Source of the DNA: Asterochloris sp. CNOR1
Taxonomy: Eukaryota > Chlorophyta > Trebouxiophyceae > Trebouxiales > Trebouxiaceae
Direction of reading: 5' to 3'
DNA length: 64,000 bases
Assembly: GCA_963969365.1 (NCBI GenBank)
Contig: OZ017761.1
Coordinates: 1,984,001 to 2,048,000, forward strand
Shown here: piece by piece, positions 10,801 to 24,561 of the stretch
Layout: every line of letters starts with the position of its first letter
Numbering within the stretch: the stretch's first letter is position 1
The notes under the pieces: generated by a model
Seen by the model: only the letters and a program-made list of their open reading frames with translations
What the model was told of the DNA's origin: nothing
Databases searched by the model: none
Translations under genes and position numbers: made by a program

Positions 10801-13800
10801 CACAGTCTGCATCCAGTGAATGCAGCAGCCCTGCATATATGGCCCAATGGAGCTCACCTTGCTGCACTGCACGCTCTGTCATTTTGAGAAGACTTTCAAG
10901 AACAGCCCCTTCCTGGGACGGTCTGTCCTTCAAGGACAAGCGGCCCCCGTTCACAGGCTCTACTGCACTTGCCCAAAAGCTGCCAGACTGCAGAGCACCT
11001 CACAGGTGCTCTCACGCTGGCCTTCAGGTTCGTCCTGAGGACATTCACAACCTGTACATGACCGAGCCTGTCGCTCACGTGACCAACATCCCCCCTCTGA
11101 CAGGTGGCAGCAAGGCTGGCAGCCCAGCCGCTGAGGGTGTGCAGCAGCCCCACTCTGCTGCAGGCAGCAGCAAGGGCCAGGTGGCAGGTGGCAAGGGCCA
11201 GGCTACAGAGCAGGCTTCTGGGTCAGAGCAGGCAAGCTTTGGTAGCACCATGCAGGCTGGATATATATATTAATAAATATATACACCACTGCCTGGCCTG
11301 CACCTGCTCTGCCTGCGTCCTCCGCAATGCCTGCTCTCACAGTGCAAAGTACCCTTGTGCCAACACCTGCTGCGTCTGAAAGCGCAGTGCTTGTCAGCAC
11401 CGCGCTGAGCCGCTGTGTCCCCTTGCAGAGTTTGAAGGATGACCCTCACCTGCTGACGCCCCATGCCAGGACATGCCAGATGCTGGTGGCGCTCAACACA
11501 GTGCCCAAGCTGGTGCAGATCGTGAGGGGCACCTGTGGTTCAGGTGGGGCTTGAAGGCTGCGAGCTGCAGATGCAGCCAAGGCTGCCCATGCCTGTGGTG
11601 TCCTGCCACCTTGCTCTGGACAGCACGCAACCCTGCGTGTGTGCTGTGCAGCTGTGCCATCCCAGCCTGTGGTGCTGCCACCTGAGCGTTTCTCTGCTGG
11701 ACATGCCCCAAATAGGTCGATCCACTGTTTCTGCCTTCCTGCAGGGGAGCCATGGGTGACTGACACTGCAGCCTTCATGCTGAGCCACATCGCCATGCAC
11801 CGCCAGCTGCACCATGCTTTGGCAGACGCCATCCCAGTGATGGTTCAGGCACTGAGCAAGGAGATCGACACTGAGGAACAGATGGTGGGGCCAAATTAGC
11901 AGCAGCAGCATTGAGGTTGCGCTGCATGGCTTATGTCCACGCACATGCTGCACCAGTGACCTCGATGGGCTTGCCAAGCATGGTGACCCATTCTGCTGTG
12001 CACCTGATAACGTCTCCTGATAATGGCCCCTGTACAATTCAGTGCAGCTCCTGCATCCTGCACCTGCGATGCAAAACATGAGGCCCTCTTGTCACCCTTG
12101 TGGCCTCAGCCCCAGCTTGAAGCGGCTGTTACTGTGCGCATCTGCAGGGCGACGTGGACTGCGAGTATATCTGCCAGCCAGCGGTGGAGTTCCTGGCCCA
12201 TGTTGCATCCCAGGGCAGCAACCTCATCGATATTGGCCTGGCCAATGGCATTGAGGCTCTGGCGCGGGCTGTCAGCGTGGAGCCAGGCAAGGCGCTGGTC
12301 ACGGAGCGTGCAATCCTGGCACTGAACCTGATCGCCAGCGGCGGCCCCTCCTACAGCAACGCCGTGGCAAGGTGGCGCAACGTGACAGCCTTCAGGCACA
12401 AGATAGGTCCGCAGTGGCAGCCCTTCGATCGCATGCTTCCTGATGGAGTCCAGCAGTGCAGGCGCCTGCTGGGTGTGAAGTCAGAGCTGCATGTTAGGGT
12501 CAGCCATGCACCTGGTCTCCGATGTTTTGCTCCCTAGCATGTGTGCTGCTGCATCACCTGCACCTGCAGTTCAGCGAGGCTTGACTGCATCCTGGCATGC
12601 GCCCTGCAATCCCCCTTGCTGTTGTTGTCCACACAGAGCTCCATCTGTGCCAGGATGCTTCATGAGCATACACTACCCTGCTGCAGAGCGCCATCTGAGC
12701 GCCTTCCAGGGGCTGTCAGGGGAGCGCTTTGATGCCTGCCTGGTCACCAACCAGGGCGCGCTGCAGAACCTGGGGTATGAGGACTTCTGCCGGCAGGTCA
12801 GTGGCCACCCAATACTTGTTGACACACTCTCAAGGACAGGATGCTACAAGAAGTTGGCAGCGCTGCACCTCTTGCAATGGCACAGCAGCTGTTTGAGCAC
12901 AAGCTGATGGACATTGGCTTGGCCCGCTGAACAGGAACTCTGCAGGCAGTATGACAGCACTGAGCTCCACTCAATTTGGCGCTGCACCTGACCAGGGGCT
13001 GCTGCGTTCTGGGATGCGTGTGCTCTCTGTTGCTGGTTGACCCTGCCCGCCAAAAGCACGCCTGCCTCGCGTTACAGGCGGGCCCCAATGTGCATTGATG
13101 CCCCTCTAGCTGGGCTGCAATGGTTTCTGGTGGTGCATCTTCCTGACCGCCTCAATTCTAAATGCCCCTCAGATGTTTAGTATGCCTCTTCCAACTCCTC
13201 CAGTCCCCTGCTCCAGGCTGAGGCTGACAGTGCAGCAGGGGCCAAGGCCAATGGGGGCAAGGGCACCCAGCAGCCCTCCCACAGTGCTTTCCTCAGCTGC
13301 GCTGACATGCTGATGGAGGGAGGCCAGTCAGGGCGGCACGGGGAGGACACACGTGCCATGATGGCTGCTGTCCTGCTGGGGAGCATGTCTGAGGAGGTTT
13401 TCGTGGTGAGCCTCCTGATCATCACTTCTCAGATGCAGCCCAGGTGTGCTGCTCATGGTTGCAATGACTTAAGGGGGTCTTTGAGGTGCCTCCCCCTCAT
13501 CAGTTGGCTCATCAGCCCTTCATCTGGCCACTGGATGGACTTGCACCCCTCATCTCCTGCACAACTCTGCGGAGGGGCCGCCCATACAGGATTCCTGTGC
13601 CGTTGGTGCCTGCTGTGTTGCCTGATGGCAGTGCTCTCAGCAACAACATACTTGAGTTCTGCTCATGGACTGCCCAGCATGTGTCACAATTCTAGCTGCT
13701 GACACAGTCTGCGGTGCCTGCAGGCCTACCTGAGCTGCTATGGGGCACTCAGCCCCATTCTCAATGGCATCGGTCAGGTGTTGCAGCTGCCTTGTGGCAG

Positions 13801-16800
13801 CAGCTGCGGTCCTACTCTGCATGGCCCCCTGTCTACCTTCAGTGGGGCAGCAGCTGCTGGGGATGCAGTGGGCAGGGGCACGCCGTCAGGTGGGCATGCC
13901 TACAAGGACCAGTGGTATGCTGCACTGTGGGCCTCGCTGTGACCCTTTGCTTTTGATCAACCCTGTGCACCACAACCTGTGCTGCAACTCTGTGTACTGT
14001 CTCTCCAATAGGCGGCGGCAGCAGCCCCCGCAGTGACCTTTTCAGGAGCGCTGCTGAAGCCTTTGCACCGCCTCAAGCGAGCCTGCTGCTGCATCCCTGC
14101 CACTGGTCTCCTTCATGCATGCAAGCCCTGTCTGGCCTGGTGCACAACATATGCATGTTGCTGCACTCTGAGTGTCATCACTGCAGCAGCTCAACGCTCC
14201 TGCAGCTCACATCAAACCCCTGCAGGGGCGCTGCTGGATGCCATAGCAGGCTGCACGCTGCTCAACGGCACGCCCTGCTCAGGGGACCCTGGAGATGCTG
14301 CTCTGGCTGAGGAGGCGGTGCAGTGCCGCCTGATGCTGGACAGCAGCCTGGCACATCTGGGGGAGGGTGGCAGCAGTCTGGCCAGTGGGTTTGTGGAAAG
14401 CATGTTGGTGCCTGGGTCACAGGTGAGGCCCTGCGGGCTTGGAACCTGAAAACAGTCAGGCTGCTAGGGGGTAACAGTTGGACTTGAGGCTCCCTCTGTG
14501 TGCTCGAGATGAGGTAGTGAGTTGAGACAGGGCAGCAACCTGGTCATCAGCTTCACAAGTCAGTAGGCTGGCCTGCCTCTGGGTGCATGCAGTAGGCGCT
14601 GCTGCCGAAGTCTGGGAATATGCTGCTGCAGCCTCGTTCAAGCTTGTCTTGGGGACAGCTGATGGGGACTCGGGATTGATGGTGCGGCTTTTTCAGCAAC
14701 AGTCAGTCAGCAAGCAGCCTGCCATCATGCAGAGCTGCTATTGTCAGGCCACAGGCCAGCCCCTTGGTGGCATGAGCTGGCCTGCTCCGGATCTATGAGA
14801 CTGTGCAACCTCAATCTTGTTCTCCCTGCTTCTCAGGCTGGCATGGTGCCTTCGGAGGAGGTGATGCGCAGCTGCGACTGCCCCTTCTGCGCTGCGTATC
14901 GCAGCCGACTGCTGGCTGGCAGGAAGGGTGGGGCGCTGCCAGCAGGTGACTTGGGTGTTCTGACGACCAGGATGCACTGCTGCTGTCTGAGAAATGGGGG
15001 TCTGCAGGGCCATGCAGCTGCACGCTGAGGTTGGCTACTTTGCTGGGAGCAATCCTGCGCATGCGCAGTGCTCCTCCAAGAAAACAACAGCACAGCAAAT
15101 GGCAGAAGCGTCACAGCAAAGCTGCGCTCATGCCTGTGCAGTGCACCCTTAGCGCCCCTGCAATGTACTTGCAGCCCATGTCCACGACGCGCTGCCTGCT
15201 GTGCAGGCGAATGCTCTGCAGCCAGCTCAACTCCAGCCACCAATGGGCAGGGCACCAGCACGGTGATGACCACCAATGGCAGCGCTGCTGGGGCAAGCAA
15301 GGCGCCTACGCCTGCCAAGTCCACCACTCAGCTGCCCTTGAGGGACCCTCTGGCTGCGAATTTCAAGGCCACAGCTGTCATTGGCATCTCAGGGAAGGCC
15401 ACCCCAGTGTACAGGACCAATGATCCCTTCACCTTCAAGGTCAATGACTTCAAGCTGCCCAGCGATTTGGTGAGAGACTGGAAACAAACTTGATGTGGGG
15501 CCTTGAGGGTGTGCTTGGGCAGAAGGTGTGCCAGCCTTACTGTTGCGGAGCCGGTGCTACCGCTTGTTGCCTGCTCTGGGTGTACTCAGCTGCTCCCTGT
15601 GAAGCCAGCTGCCACTCTGTCTTGTTCTCCCTTTCAAGTGTGGAAGCTGCCACAGCAGGGCTAGGTTGTTACTGCTATCACTTGTTTCACATCTGCTACG
15701 GTCAACCATTCTGGTCACCCTGTCCTGGTGTGTCTACTGGAGGCCCCACCTTTGCTGCAGGTGGAGGACACTGTGCAGAAGCACCTGCAGCTGTGCTTCA
15801 CCCTGCAGCCTGCCTTCCCCCCCTCTGCCAGCATGATCAACATAATTCCTGGTGCAGGTGGAGGACACTGTGCAGAAGCACCTGCAGCTGTGCTTCACCC
15901 TGCAGCCTGCCTTCCCCCCCTCTGCCAGCATGATCGACATAAGTCCTGGTGCAGGTGGAGGACACTGTGCAGAAGCACCTGCAGCTGTGCTTCACCCTGC
16001 AGCCTGCCTTCCCCCCCTCTGCCAGCATGATCGACATAAGTCCTGGTGCAGGTGGAGGACATTGTGCAGAAGCGCTACCCGGCATGCTTGGCAGTGCTGA
16101 TCACAGAGAGCCTGGAGCTGGAGGGGCTGTGGGTGCCTTCCAGCACGCCACGAATCAAGGACAAGGTGGGGCTGGCAAACAGCAGATGTCTGTAACTGCA
16201 CGGGAGGCCAGCTTTATGGGCCGAATCGTGACTGTGCAACTCACTCAGAAGTGTCCATTGACATTCAGACTGTTGCCTGGGGATCTGCTCTGCACATATC
16301 CCCTGGAGTGCAACCACCCCCAAGGAAGGATGGCGTTCACCACTTGCCTCAGAAGCCCAGCAAGGTGGCTAGACCTGTCCGTGGACACTGCTACTGAGCA
16401 CCAACCCTTGCGCCTCTCTGCCCACAGGACGGCAGCGACGTCCTGCAGTTCCAGCGCTTCAGGGTGTTTCACCCCCTTCCCAAGCAGGCGCACCACGGCA
16501 TTCTGAAGACGCTGTGGGACAAGCGGGTGCAGTGGAATCAGGGGCTGAATGCACGGCGCACCAAGCAGCTGCTGCAGGTCAGCATAGTTGCCTGTGCTTT
16601 GCGTCTACATGCCTTGCTGGAAATGACCAACGATCATGTGTGCCTGGCAGGAGCGTGCATGAAGCAAGCATGCTGGACAACGGGCCAGTCTTGGTCTCTG
16701 TGCATTGCTGCATGCCAGCAGAGACCTTATAAGTGCCTTGCCTCATCTCTTCAGCGCCCGCAGGTGCGCTCCAGGCATTCCTTCAGCAGTGGTGCTGCCA

Positions 16801-19800
16801 TGTCTGGCCTACTTAAGCTTGTCTGGAGCTCTTTAACGAGCACAACTCTGGGGGACAGTTTTAACGCGCCTTTGCGCTTCCATCCAGAAACAAGCAGACA
16901 TTGTCAGGCCCACATCACCTGGGCTGCAGGCGTTTCTCTCCAACGAGTCGAGGGTTGGCCACTCCCCTTGCCAGGTGGTCCCCCAGCCAGCGGCTGGCAC
17001 AGCTGCTGCCCCCAGCAGCAGTGCCAGTACGCCAGCCACCCCTCCGGCCGTGATACCAGCTGCCCAGGCTTCGCCGGTCCCAGCAGCCGCAACTGGCGCG
17101 CCAGCTGCCAAGGCTCTGCCGGTCCCAGCGCCAGCAGAGGCGCAGGCAGTGCCTGCCGCCGCTGCTGCTCTGCAGCCTGCATCTAGCCTGGCACGCCGAA
17201 GTCATGCACAGCACAGAGAGGCGGCAGCTGCGGCAGCCGAGGCGCAGGGCACAAGCTCCCGCCAGTGCTCCCCTGCTGCAGGGTCCTCGCTGGCTGCTGC
17301 CCAGTCTCCTCCAGGGCCAATGCTCATTGCCGCTGCCAGCTCCTCAGCAGGACCCCTCGTGAAGCGGGCTGACCCTGCTGAGGCTGCCCCTGGAGCCACA
17401 GCTGTAGCCCGTGAGCCCGGGCACACGCGCAGGCCCTCCGCTGCCCGCCAGAGCCTGCAGACCTACTGCGTGAGCGCCAGCAGCGATGGCACCGTGCGGG
17501 CCTCTGCTGTGGATCCAGGGGCAGTGCACTTTGATTCCATGGAAGGGGCCCAGCATGCCAGCATGGTCACAGAGGAAGGAGATGAAGTGCATGTGGTAGT
17601 GCGACCCATGCGTGCTTCAGGTGAGATCTGAACTCCTCTCTGGGGTCTGCCAGTAGCGTGCATGCCACAGCGTAGTCGGTCAAGTATGAAGGGCACTAAC
17701 ACGTGTTACCCTGTGCATGCAATGGTGTGCTCATGCAGGGCCAGTGTGCCTCAACGTCTTCGCCTGTGAACATGCTGGTGTGCCCAATGCACCTGTTGAG
17801 TGATAACTTGGGAAAGACGACATGCTGAGCTTGAGGCATGCCAGCATGCTCCAAGGCGAGGGCTGCAAGATGCTCTGACGGTGCACTTAGCGACCGCCCA
17901 GATTTGAGACACATGCTTAGAGTTGAGGCAGCAGATTGATTTCGCAATAGCAAGGGCATGAGGTGGCGCCTGTTTGGGCGTGTTGGCCAGAGGCCATAGT
18001 GCTTTGAAAGACGGCAAGAAGGGCCCTTCTTGCTGGTTCACTGATGTCCGGCAGACTACCTCATTCACTACTTGACCGATGTCTAGCAAGCTGCTGCTGC
18101 TCATGTTCTGCCCAGCAACACACACCTTTCTGACAGACAGTGCTGTCTGTTGCAGATGACGCGCCACCTGTGCAGGCGGACGATGCCTGCCCTGTGAGCC
18201 CATCCAGCCTGCCAGACAGCGTCCTAAAGGCCATGTGCTCTATGGGGAAGGCTTTTCTGTCCAGGTGGGAGCTCTATTTTACTTGTTGTTCAGCCTTTAG
18301 TGTGTTGTTTGTTTGATTTCTGTTCGTTGTGTGTCTTGTGTTGTTTGTCGTCAGCTTGTGTTTAATTCGTACTTTAGGGTGTTTGTTGCTTGTAGAAGCC
18401 CTTGAGGAGACCACCTTTCCATGCTCTGCACAGCTATTCAGGCGTCTGAGCAGCACCAGTTGGACCTTGAACGGCGCTGTGGAGGGTGGTCCTCTTGGTG
18501 CTCTGCTGGTTTTCGAATCTGAGCTGCAGCCATCTGCCGCCTGCTAGTTGCTTACGTCAGCCTCTGCAATGTGCAGGTTCACATCGGGCACAAGGCAGGC
18601 AGTGCACCCAGTGAGTGACCAGCTGGGCTCTCAGGTTGACTCCGCAGATGATGTGGAGGAGAGGGGCCCGCCTCGCCGAACTGTCTCGGAGGGTGCCTCT
18701 GCTGCTGGGCGAGCAGCAGCATCTGAGGCCCCCCCTGCCAGGGCATCCTCTGCGGGTGCCTCAGGCTCACCTGAGCTGGACGGGGCAGCCACGCACCCTT
18801 CAGCCAGGTCGCCTTCGGCAGTTGTGCAGCTGACTGGTGACCCTGCGGCAGAGCAGGAGCCTGCTTTGGTGGGACAATGGACCTCCCTGCTGCAAGGTCA
18901 GGAGGCTCAGGAAGGTGTGCAGGAGCAGGCCCAATCAGGGCAGGGGCAGCAGCTGCACCCGCCACAGGCGGCAGCAGCAGTGCAGAGCCTGCCTGCTGCC
19001 CCTGCACAGCTGGCAGGCGCACAGCCTCCTGTCGCCGGCTTGGTTGGTGCAGGCCTGGCCCCTGCAGCGTCTGCAGGGGCTGAGCAGCCTGTACGGGCTG
19101 CGTCAATGCAGCCGGCCGGCAAGCAGGGTGCACATGCCTCTGCCGTGAGCCAGCCTCAGGCTGAAGCGCCTCAGGAAGAGCAGGCAGCTGCTGTTGCGCC
19201 TGCTGGCAAGGAAGCAGCGACGGGCACAGGCGCTGGGGCCATCTCTGCAAAGGAGAAGGCTCTGAAGCGGGAGCCAGCCAAGGGGAAGAAGGGCCACAAA
19301 AACGCTGATGCCATCAGGTAGGCACGTGCCTGACTACAGGCAGCCTGTGCAGGGCTCATGCTCAGGCATGTGAAGAAGCTCCACTTGCGCTAGACACAAA
19401 GAAAGCTCTGAAGCCCTGTTTGGTGCTGCAGTCACTGTCAGGCTGCAGTCATCTGCCAGACCTTGACAAGACAGATAAGAAGTGCACCCATGAGCAATTG
19501 GCGCCCTCATGTCGCATGCTAGCACTCGGAGTTTGCCACATCCTGTTCACGTGCCCCTTACCAAACTTCTGTTCACTTCAGGGCCCGCCCCTGCAGCAGG
19601 AAACGGGCGCTCTGCCTGCAGCGGCCTGCCTGCACCATGAGGACAGCGCCCACCAACACCCAGCCACCCCTTAACTAAGCAAAGCCGTTCCACTGCAGGG
19701 CTCGCCTGAAGCAGAAGCTGGAGGCCCTGGTCAGCTACGAGGCCAGCTGCGAGGGCAGCGCCTCCACTGAGGACGGCTCATCGGTCACCAGCGGGGCAGA

Positions 19801-22800
19801 AGACGACCAGGTTGCCCATGCCGACATCATGATGAGGCAGCTGCTGCTGGAGGTGAGGGTCGGGGTGGGGGAGGTGCTGATCTGTCCAGATGCCATGGTG
19901 TGCATGCATCAGCAGCTCTACTCTCCAGGATTGGGCAAGTTGGTCGCTGGTGGAGCTGACAGCATAGAGTGGGTTGTTTGTGCGCACATCATGGCGAGGC
20001 AGCCGGTGCTGAGGTGAGCATCGTGAGCTGGGTGGAGTGAATTGCAGGGAGCTACATGTTGCCTTTGTGCCTCAGTGGGTGCTCATGCAGATATCTTGAT
20101 GAGGGGGTGTGGGGCCATGCGACGTTTCCCGTCTTCTTGCCTCAGTGTAACCCTTTGCAGCTGAATTCTATTGTCAAGGCAACCCTCATGGTGACACCTT
20201 TGAAGGGCTGTGCGTCCCCAGCTTCCTTGTGACAAAAGTGCAGGCTGCTGCTGGGGTTGTACTCAACAGCAGTTGCATTGATTGCTTCCTGGACAGTGGC
20301 CCACCTAAACTTGAAGGTAGGGCGGCTGCACGGCTGATGGTGGGAGCTTCCGTGGGGGACTGCGGGGAGCGCAGGGTCTTGCTGACAACAACTTAAGTCT
20401 CCATTTTCGGCCTGTCAGCATTTGAGTTTGGCCTGTCAGCAGAAGGGGAGGTGGCAGGGCTGCTGCAGCTGAGAGCATGAGCAGGCGCTAGTTCGGCCGA
20501 TGTGACGAGTTGGCCCAGATAGCACAGGATCCTGCCTGAGCAGAACATGGGATCTGCATATGGATGGCTCCTGCTCTGGGGCATTGTGCTCAAGCTGCAC
20601 GTGGGGCGCCTAGTGCTTACCTGCTGTTGTTGTAACAATGTGGCAGCTCCTGCTTGAGATGATAAGGCATCCAGCTGCCTGAGTCAGGCAGGCTCCTTGT
20701 GCTCCCCGCTGACTGATGCTCTGACATTGCAGCTGCTGCAAGAGGCAAGCTTGCACCGCCTGACGGCCTCCCAAGTTTGGCTTTGACACCAGCTTGGCTT
20801 TGACATCAAGGGACTGACCGCGTGTCACTGCCTGTGCAGGAGGAGCTTGCTCGTGTGCGCCAGGAGCAGGAGCGTCTGCGCAAGCGCCAGAAGGGCTCAG
20901 CGCCCGCTGCAGCAGACAGTGCTGCGGCAAGTGCTGCCCAGCCCAGTGGCAGGCCTGCTGCAGGTGCTGCCAGCACGGCGGGAGGTAGCAGCAAGGACGC
21001 AGGGCCCGGGGCCCAGGCTGGCAGTGAGTGCTCTGTGGTGGTGCCTGATGTGCTCTGTGAAGGAGGGGCTTACTGTCCTGCAGCACTGTTGAAAACTGCT
21101 CAGCCGAAGACGATATCTCCATCTTATGGATTACACATGGCTCATCTCGCTCAGCTTGCTGTCCTCATCTGCAGGCGAGAGCACTTATGAGGCGCAGGGC
21201 AGGCCTGCCCAGCAGCAGCAGCCACGGCAAGAGTCCCCGGCACCCTCCAAGGCGCCGGGCCGACAGCAGGCTGCTGAGGGCAGTCAGATGCAGGTGCACA
21301 GCCCTCCAGTGGCTGCTGCCCGCCCGCAGGAGGCTGCGCAGCCTCAGCAGAAGCTGACCAAAGCCCAGAAGAGGTGGGCTTGGGCTTGCTGGTCTCTTTT
21401 CCCAGCGACTTTTCCTCATGCATGAGCTGCTACAGGTGCCACAACTTGGCCATCTGGTGTGAGCCTTGCTCGCTTTTGGTGCTTCCTGGACTCAGCCGCT
21501 GACATGCTCACATAGCATGGCCTGTCTGTATGAAGCTCTCTACCTATTCCAACTTCAGGCAGCGGTCTGTTTCACTGCCCTCTGGTCTGCGCCAGATTAC
21601 TCAGATTATGTTAACCAAACCTCCTCTGCTTTACTCTGCTGCAGGCAGCGCAAGCAGGCAGCAGCTGAAGCTGCCAGTCGGCACGCTGCGGCCACCTCTG
21701 AGCCTGCCTCATGCAGCAGCAGTCAGCAGCAGGGCAACGGCAACGCCTCTGTCATGGACGACTCAGCTTGGGAGACTGTGGGCGGCAACAGGCGCAACTC
21801 CAAGAATAGGACCCCTGCGCCAGCCACTCAGGAGGCTGCATCCCAGCAGGGCAAGGCTCTTCAGCAGCCTGAGCCACCCGCCGTGCTGCCGCCTGCAGCC
21901 GGCGCGAGTCCCAGCAGTGCTGAGACGCCGCCTGCTGCTTCTGCTCCTGCTGAGGCGATGCAGGAGCCTGCACAGCAGAAGGTGACATGTGGATCCTGAC
22001 TCTTGACACACCTGTTCAACTGCCAGATGTCTGAGGGCTCCAACACTGCTGGGTCCTCAACATTCGGCTTGCTTTGGCCCTCAGCAGGCCCCAGTGAGCT
22101 CAGCCTGTTGATTCAGGACTTGCTGCAGAAGGTTCATATTTGACATTCTGTCAAGATGCGCGCCTGGTGCGACAGGGAGCTTGTTGCCCATGTTGATCCC
22201 CTCGTTGCCATGCAGGCCATAGGTGGGCAGCTTCCTTCAGCCAGGGTGTCAGGAGGGCATGCAAGGCAGACCAGCGTCTCGTCCTCTGCAGACAGCGTGA
22301 TCAGCAGCGCAGTCAGTGGGCTCCTGGTGCAGGCGGTGCCTGCCAGGCAGCAGGGTGGCACCGCTAGCAGCGGCATTGGTGCCTGTGGCAAGCAGCCTGC
22401 CAGGGTTGCTTCTGCGGCGACTGGCACTGAGGCTGTCGGGCCCAGCAAACAGGCAAGCTGGGCAGGCATTCTGAAGTCAGGCCCTGGAGGCGTGCCTCTC
22501 GAAGCTGCTCAGGCTGCCAGCGAGCCACAGCCACATGTGGTCAGCACTCCTCCCGCTGCTGTGGATGCAAGTCTCGCGGAGGCGCCTGTGGCAGAGCCGC
22601 CAGCTGCTGCTGCACCGGTGGCCCAGCAACAGGAGGGGCTGCCGGCACAAGCTCTGGCAGCGGCACCAGCTGAGGCGGCACCTGCAGCAGAGGTGTCTCA
22701 GCACCAGGTGGATTCTGCACAGCAGACGGGACCGCCTGCGTCTGGGCTGACGGGGCGTGACTTGGGAAGGATGCCTGCGCCTGCTCCGCAGCCAGGGGCC

Positions 22801-24561
22801 AGACCAACGGCTGCACAGGCTGCTGTGACCCCTGCTGGGCTGGACCCGCACCAGCCCATCAAGCTGAAAATGCGGCCCAGCAGTGCTGGGTCTGATGCGA
22901 GCCGCCCGCAGCATCAGCAGAGGGCCGCCACGCCCTCTGCTGCAGCTGAGATGCAGGCACAGCAGCAGCAGCCTGCTGGGCAGCCGCAGCCGGCGGGCGG
23001 GCAGGGGATTGGTGCTGGCCAGGCCTCTCTTGGTGCCGGCAGTGGCGGTGGCGGTCACCAGCAGCAGCACAAACCAAGCAGGGGCAGGCGGCAGCAGGCT
23101 GCGCTGCTGAAGCAGCAGCAGCAGCAACAGGCGGCGGCTCAGCAGAGGGAGCCGCTGGGGGCTGTGCAGGGTTCAGGCTTCCAGCTGCCAGCTGTTGGGC
23201 AGACAGGCCCCGGCCTCTTCTTCCCCATGCCTTCCTACCAGCTGCCGTCGCCCCAGCAGCAGCCGGCCTCCATGGGCTGGCCCACCCTGTACCCTCAGCA
23301 GGCAGGCGTGGGGCAGGCGGTGAGGCACCAGCCAGTGCCCCAGGCCCTGGAGGGGCTGCAGGCGCAGCAGGGGTCGGCCCACCACCTGAGGCAGGGCTTC
23401 AGAGCGGGGTGGCAGCCCCCGCTGTGGGTGCCGCAGCCAGTGCTGCACCCCCACCACCACCAGCAGCAGCCGCAGCCGCAGGTGCAGCAGGGCGTGCCGG
23501 GGGCCAGGCAGAGCCCCTTCGGCAAGGGGCCTGCAGGGCGGCCCGCCGTGCAGGCCCCTAGCCCTGCTGGTGCAGCTGCGCAGGGCGGCCGCAAGCAGGG
23601 GCCCGCGGGTCAGGGGGCCCCCCACAGCCTGAGCCGCACTACTTCGTCAGCTTCAGGGGATGGGGCCTCTGCTGCCATGCTGCAACTGCAGGCCTCAGGG
23701 GGTGGCTTCCCCGTGCTGGCCGGCGGCGGTTGGGGCCTGCACGCGATCGAGCAGCAGGGCCTGGGCCAGTTGCAGGGCCAGGCCGTGGCTGGCGCCAGCC
23801 AACAGCGCTACGGTGGTGCCTCAGAGGACGACGAGCTGCTGAGCGGAGTCTTCCAGAAGGTGCTGTCGAACATGCCCGGGGTGAGGCTCTTTGGAGTCTG
23901 GAACCGAGCTTGCTGCTGTAACCAGCAAGCCCAACTTTGATGGCAAGCGCCCCCGGCCTCGGCAACGACTGCTGGGTCAGGGGTGCAGCTCCAGTGGCTG
24001 CTGGGCCCTTCTCATGCATGTCTTTTGTCACGACGATGCTGTCAGCTGCACTTGATGCAGTCTGTGGTCGCAATGTGTGCTCGTGAAAATTACACGGGGT
24101 CACGAGCACGCGAGTCCCGTCTTGTAGTGCTGCTTGGGCGTGACACACCTGGCAATGGGATGTGAGCCTTCCACATCCTATCCTGTCTGCTGTGCAGGGC
24201 GTTGCAGGCGGTGCATACAGCCACGCAGGCTCCCAGGCGCCAGCCCAGGCCGCCGACTGGGGCATGCCCCCCACCACGCCGCAGAGCATCAACGCAGCTG
24301 CTGCCTTCAGCAACAACAGCAGCTACAGCACAGCCTTCCTGCCCTTTGTGGACCTGGCAGCCCCCACGAGCCAGCCCCTTCCAGCGGCTAGAGTCCCTCC
24401 CGACAGCCAGCAGGAGGAGGCCAGCTGCCCCTTGACACAGGTGGGCTGAGGCTCTGGCCCTTAGCTAGAACATTTGGGCAAAACTCAATTCCACCCTAAA
24501 GCTCACACTGACTGTAGTCCCTCCTTTCCTGCTGCAGGACATCCTGTCCATGTTGGCCTAA
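7856..24561 (+). CDS. Very large protein: helical repeat-like N-half, Ala/Gln/Pro-rich C-half; family not recognised
   Basis: Twenty-eight exons join with matching phases: 7856-8233, 8461-8928, 9355-9508, 9906-10028, 10686-10777, 11028-11180, 11429-11543, 11745-11884, 12148-12371, 12637-12796, 13217-13405, 13724-13889, 14012-14173 (end uncertain), 14226-14422, 14837-14945, 15207-15469, 16052-16165, 16428-16577, 16888-17620, 18156-18264, 18577-19317, 19699-19852, 20840-21023, 21175-21373, 21645-21981, 22216-23880, 24198-24440 and 24538-24561, about 2,580 residues. The first third is helical and ARM/HEAT-like by eye (for example FLVKLLDDEDLTAKQALHLL), with one Cys cluster (CDCPFC). A Lys/Glu coiled stretch near 20840-20900 follows. 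The rest is Ala/Gln/Pro-rich low complexity with a DDSAWETV motif, ending DILSMLA. The start could instead be the Met at 7988. A scaffold role is only a guess. Several introns carry exon-edge duplications. Confidence 0.8.
9655..9905 (+). repeat. Tandem repeat running into the acceptor of exon 4 of the large gene
   Basis: About five imperfect units of roughly 40 to 50 bp contain 'GAGCTGGTGCTGTCCTGCA' or decayed forms such as 'GGCTGGCGCTGCCCCCTGCAG'. The last unit is the real acceptor before 9906, the same arrangement as at ProRS exon 7. Confidence 0.65.
9985..10585 (+). repeat. Decayed copies of the 3' half of exon 4 of the large gene
   Basis: Exon 4 ends with CCCATGGCCAGCCTGCTGTC followed by TGCCTCAG. 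The block recurs near 10265-10312, 10400-10460 (with its own CTTGCAG acceptor, GGGCGC start and the phrase LAEGWQPISGLLSAS) and 10545-10580. A weaker match lies near 10150-10180. All lie in the intron before 10686. The copy at 10392 could be spliced as a phase 1-1 alternative exon. Confidence 0.75.
15761..16051 (+). repeat. Three perfect-length 97-bp tandem copies of an acceptor plus exon start
   Basis: Units at 15761-15857, 15858-15954 and 15955-16051 start GTGGAGGACACTGTGCAGAA and end in GGTGCAG. They lead directly into the true exon at 16052 (GTGGAGGACATTGTGCAGAA). Copies are nearly identical, with a few substitutions, so the expansion is recent. Every unit boundary is a GCAG|GTGGAG junction that could act as an acceptor. 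Confidence 0.92.

Noticed and set aside
11260-11285. TATATATATTAATAAATATATA tract as a promoter
   Set aside because: Lies inside an intron of the large gene; no second transcript start evidence.
15761-16051. CRISPR-like regular repeats
   Set aside because: Units are contiguous with no unique spacers and match the adjacent exon; this is a tandem duplication.
22477-23127. Long minus-strand frame rich in Arg/Leu/Ser
   Set aside because: Antisense shadow of the Ala/Gln/Pro-rich exon 22216-23880; its composition is what reversing GCN/CAG codons gives.
23639-24316. Minus-strand frame of 225 codons
   Set aside because: Overlaps the verified plus-strand exons and has no splice or domain support.
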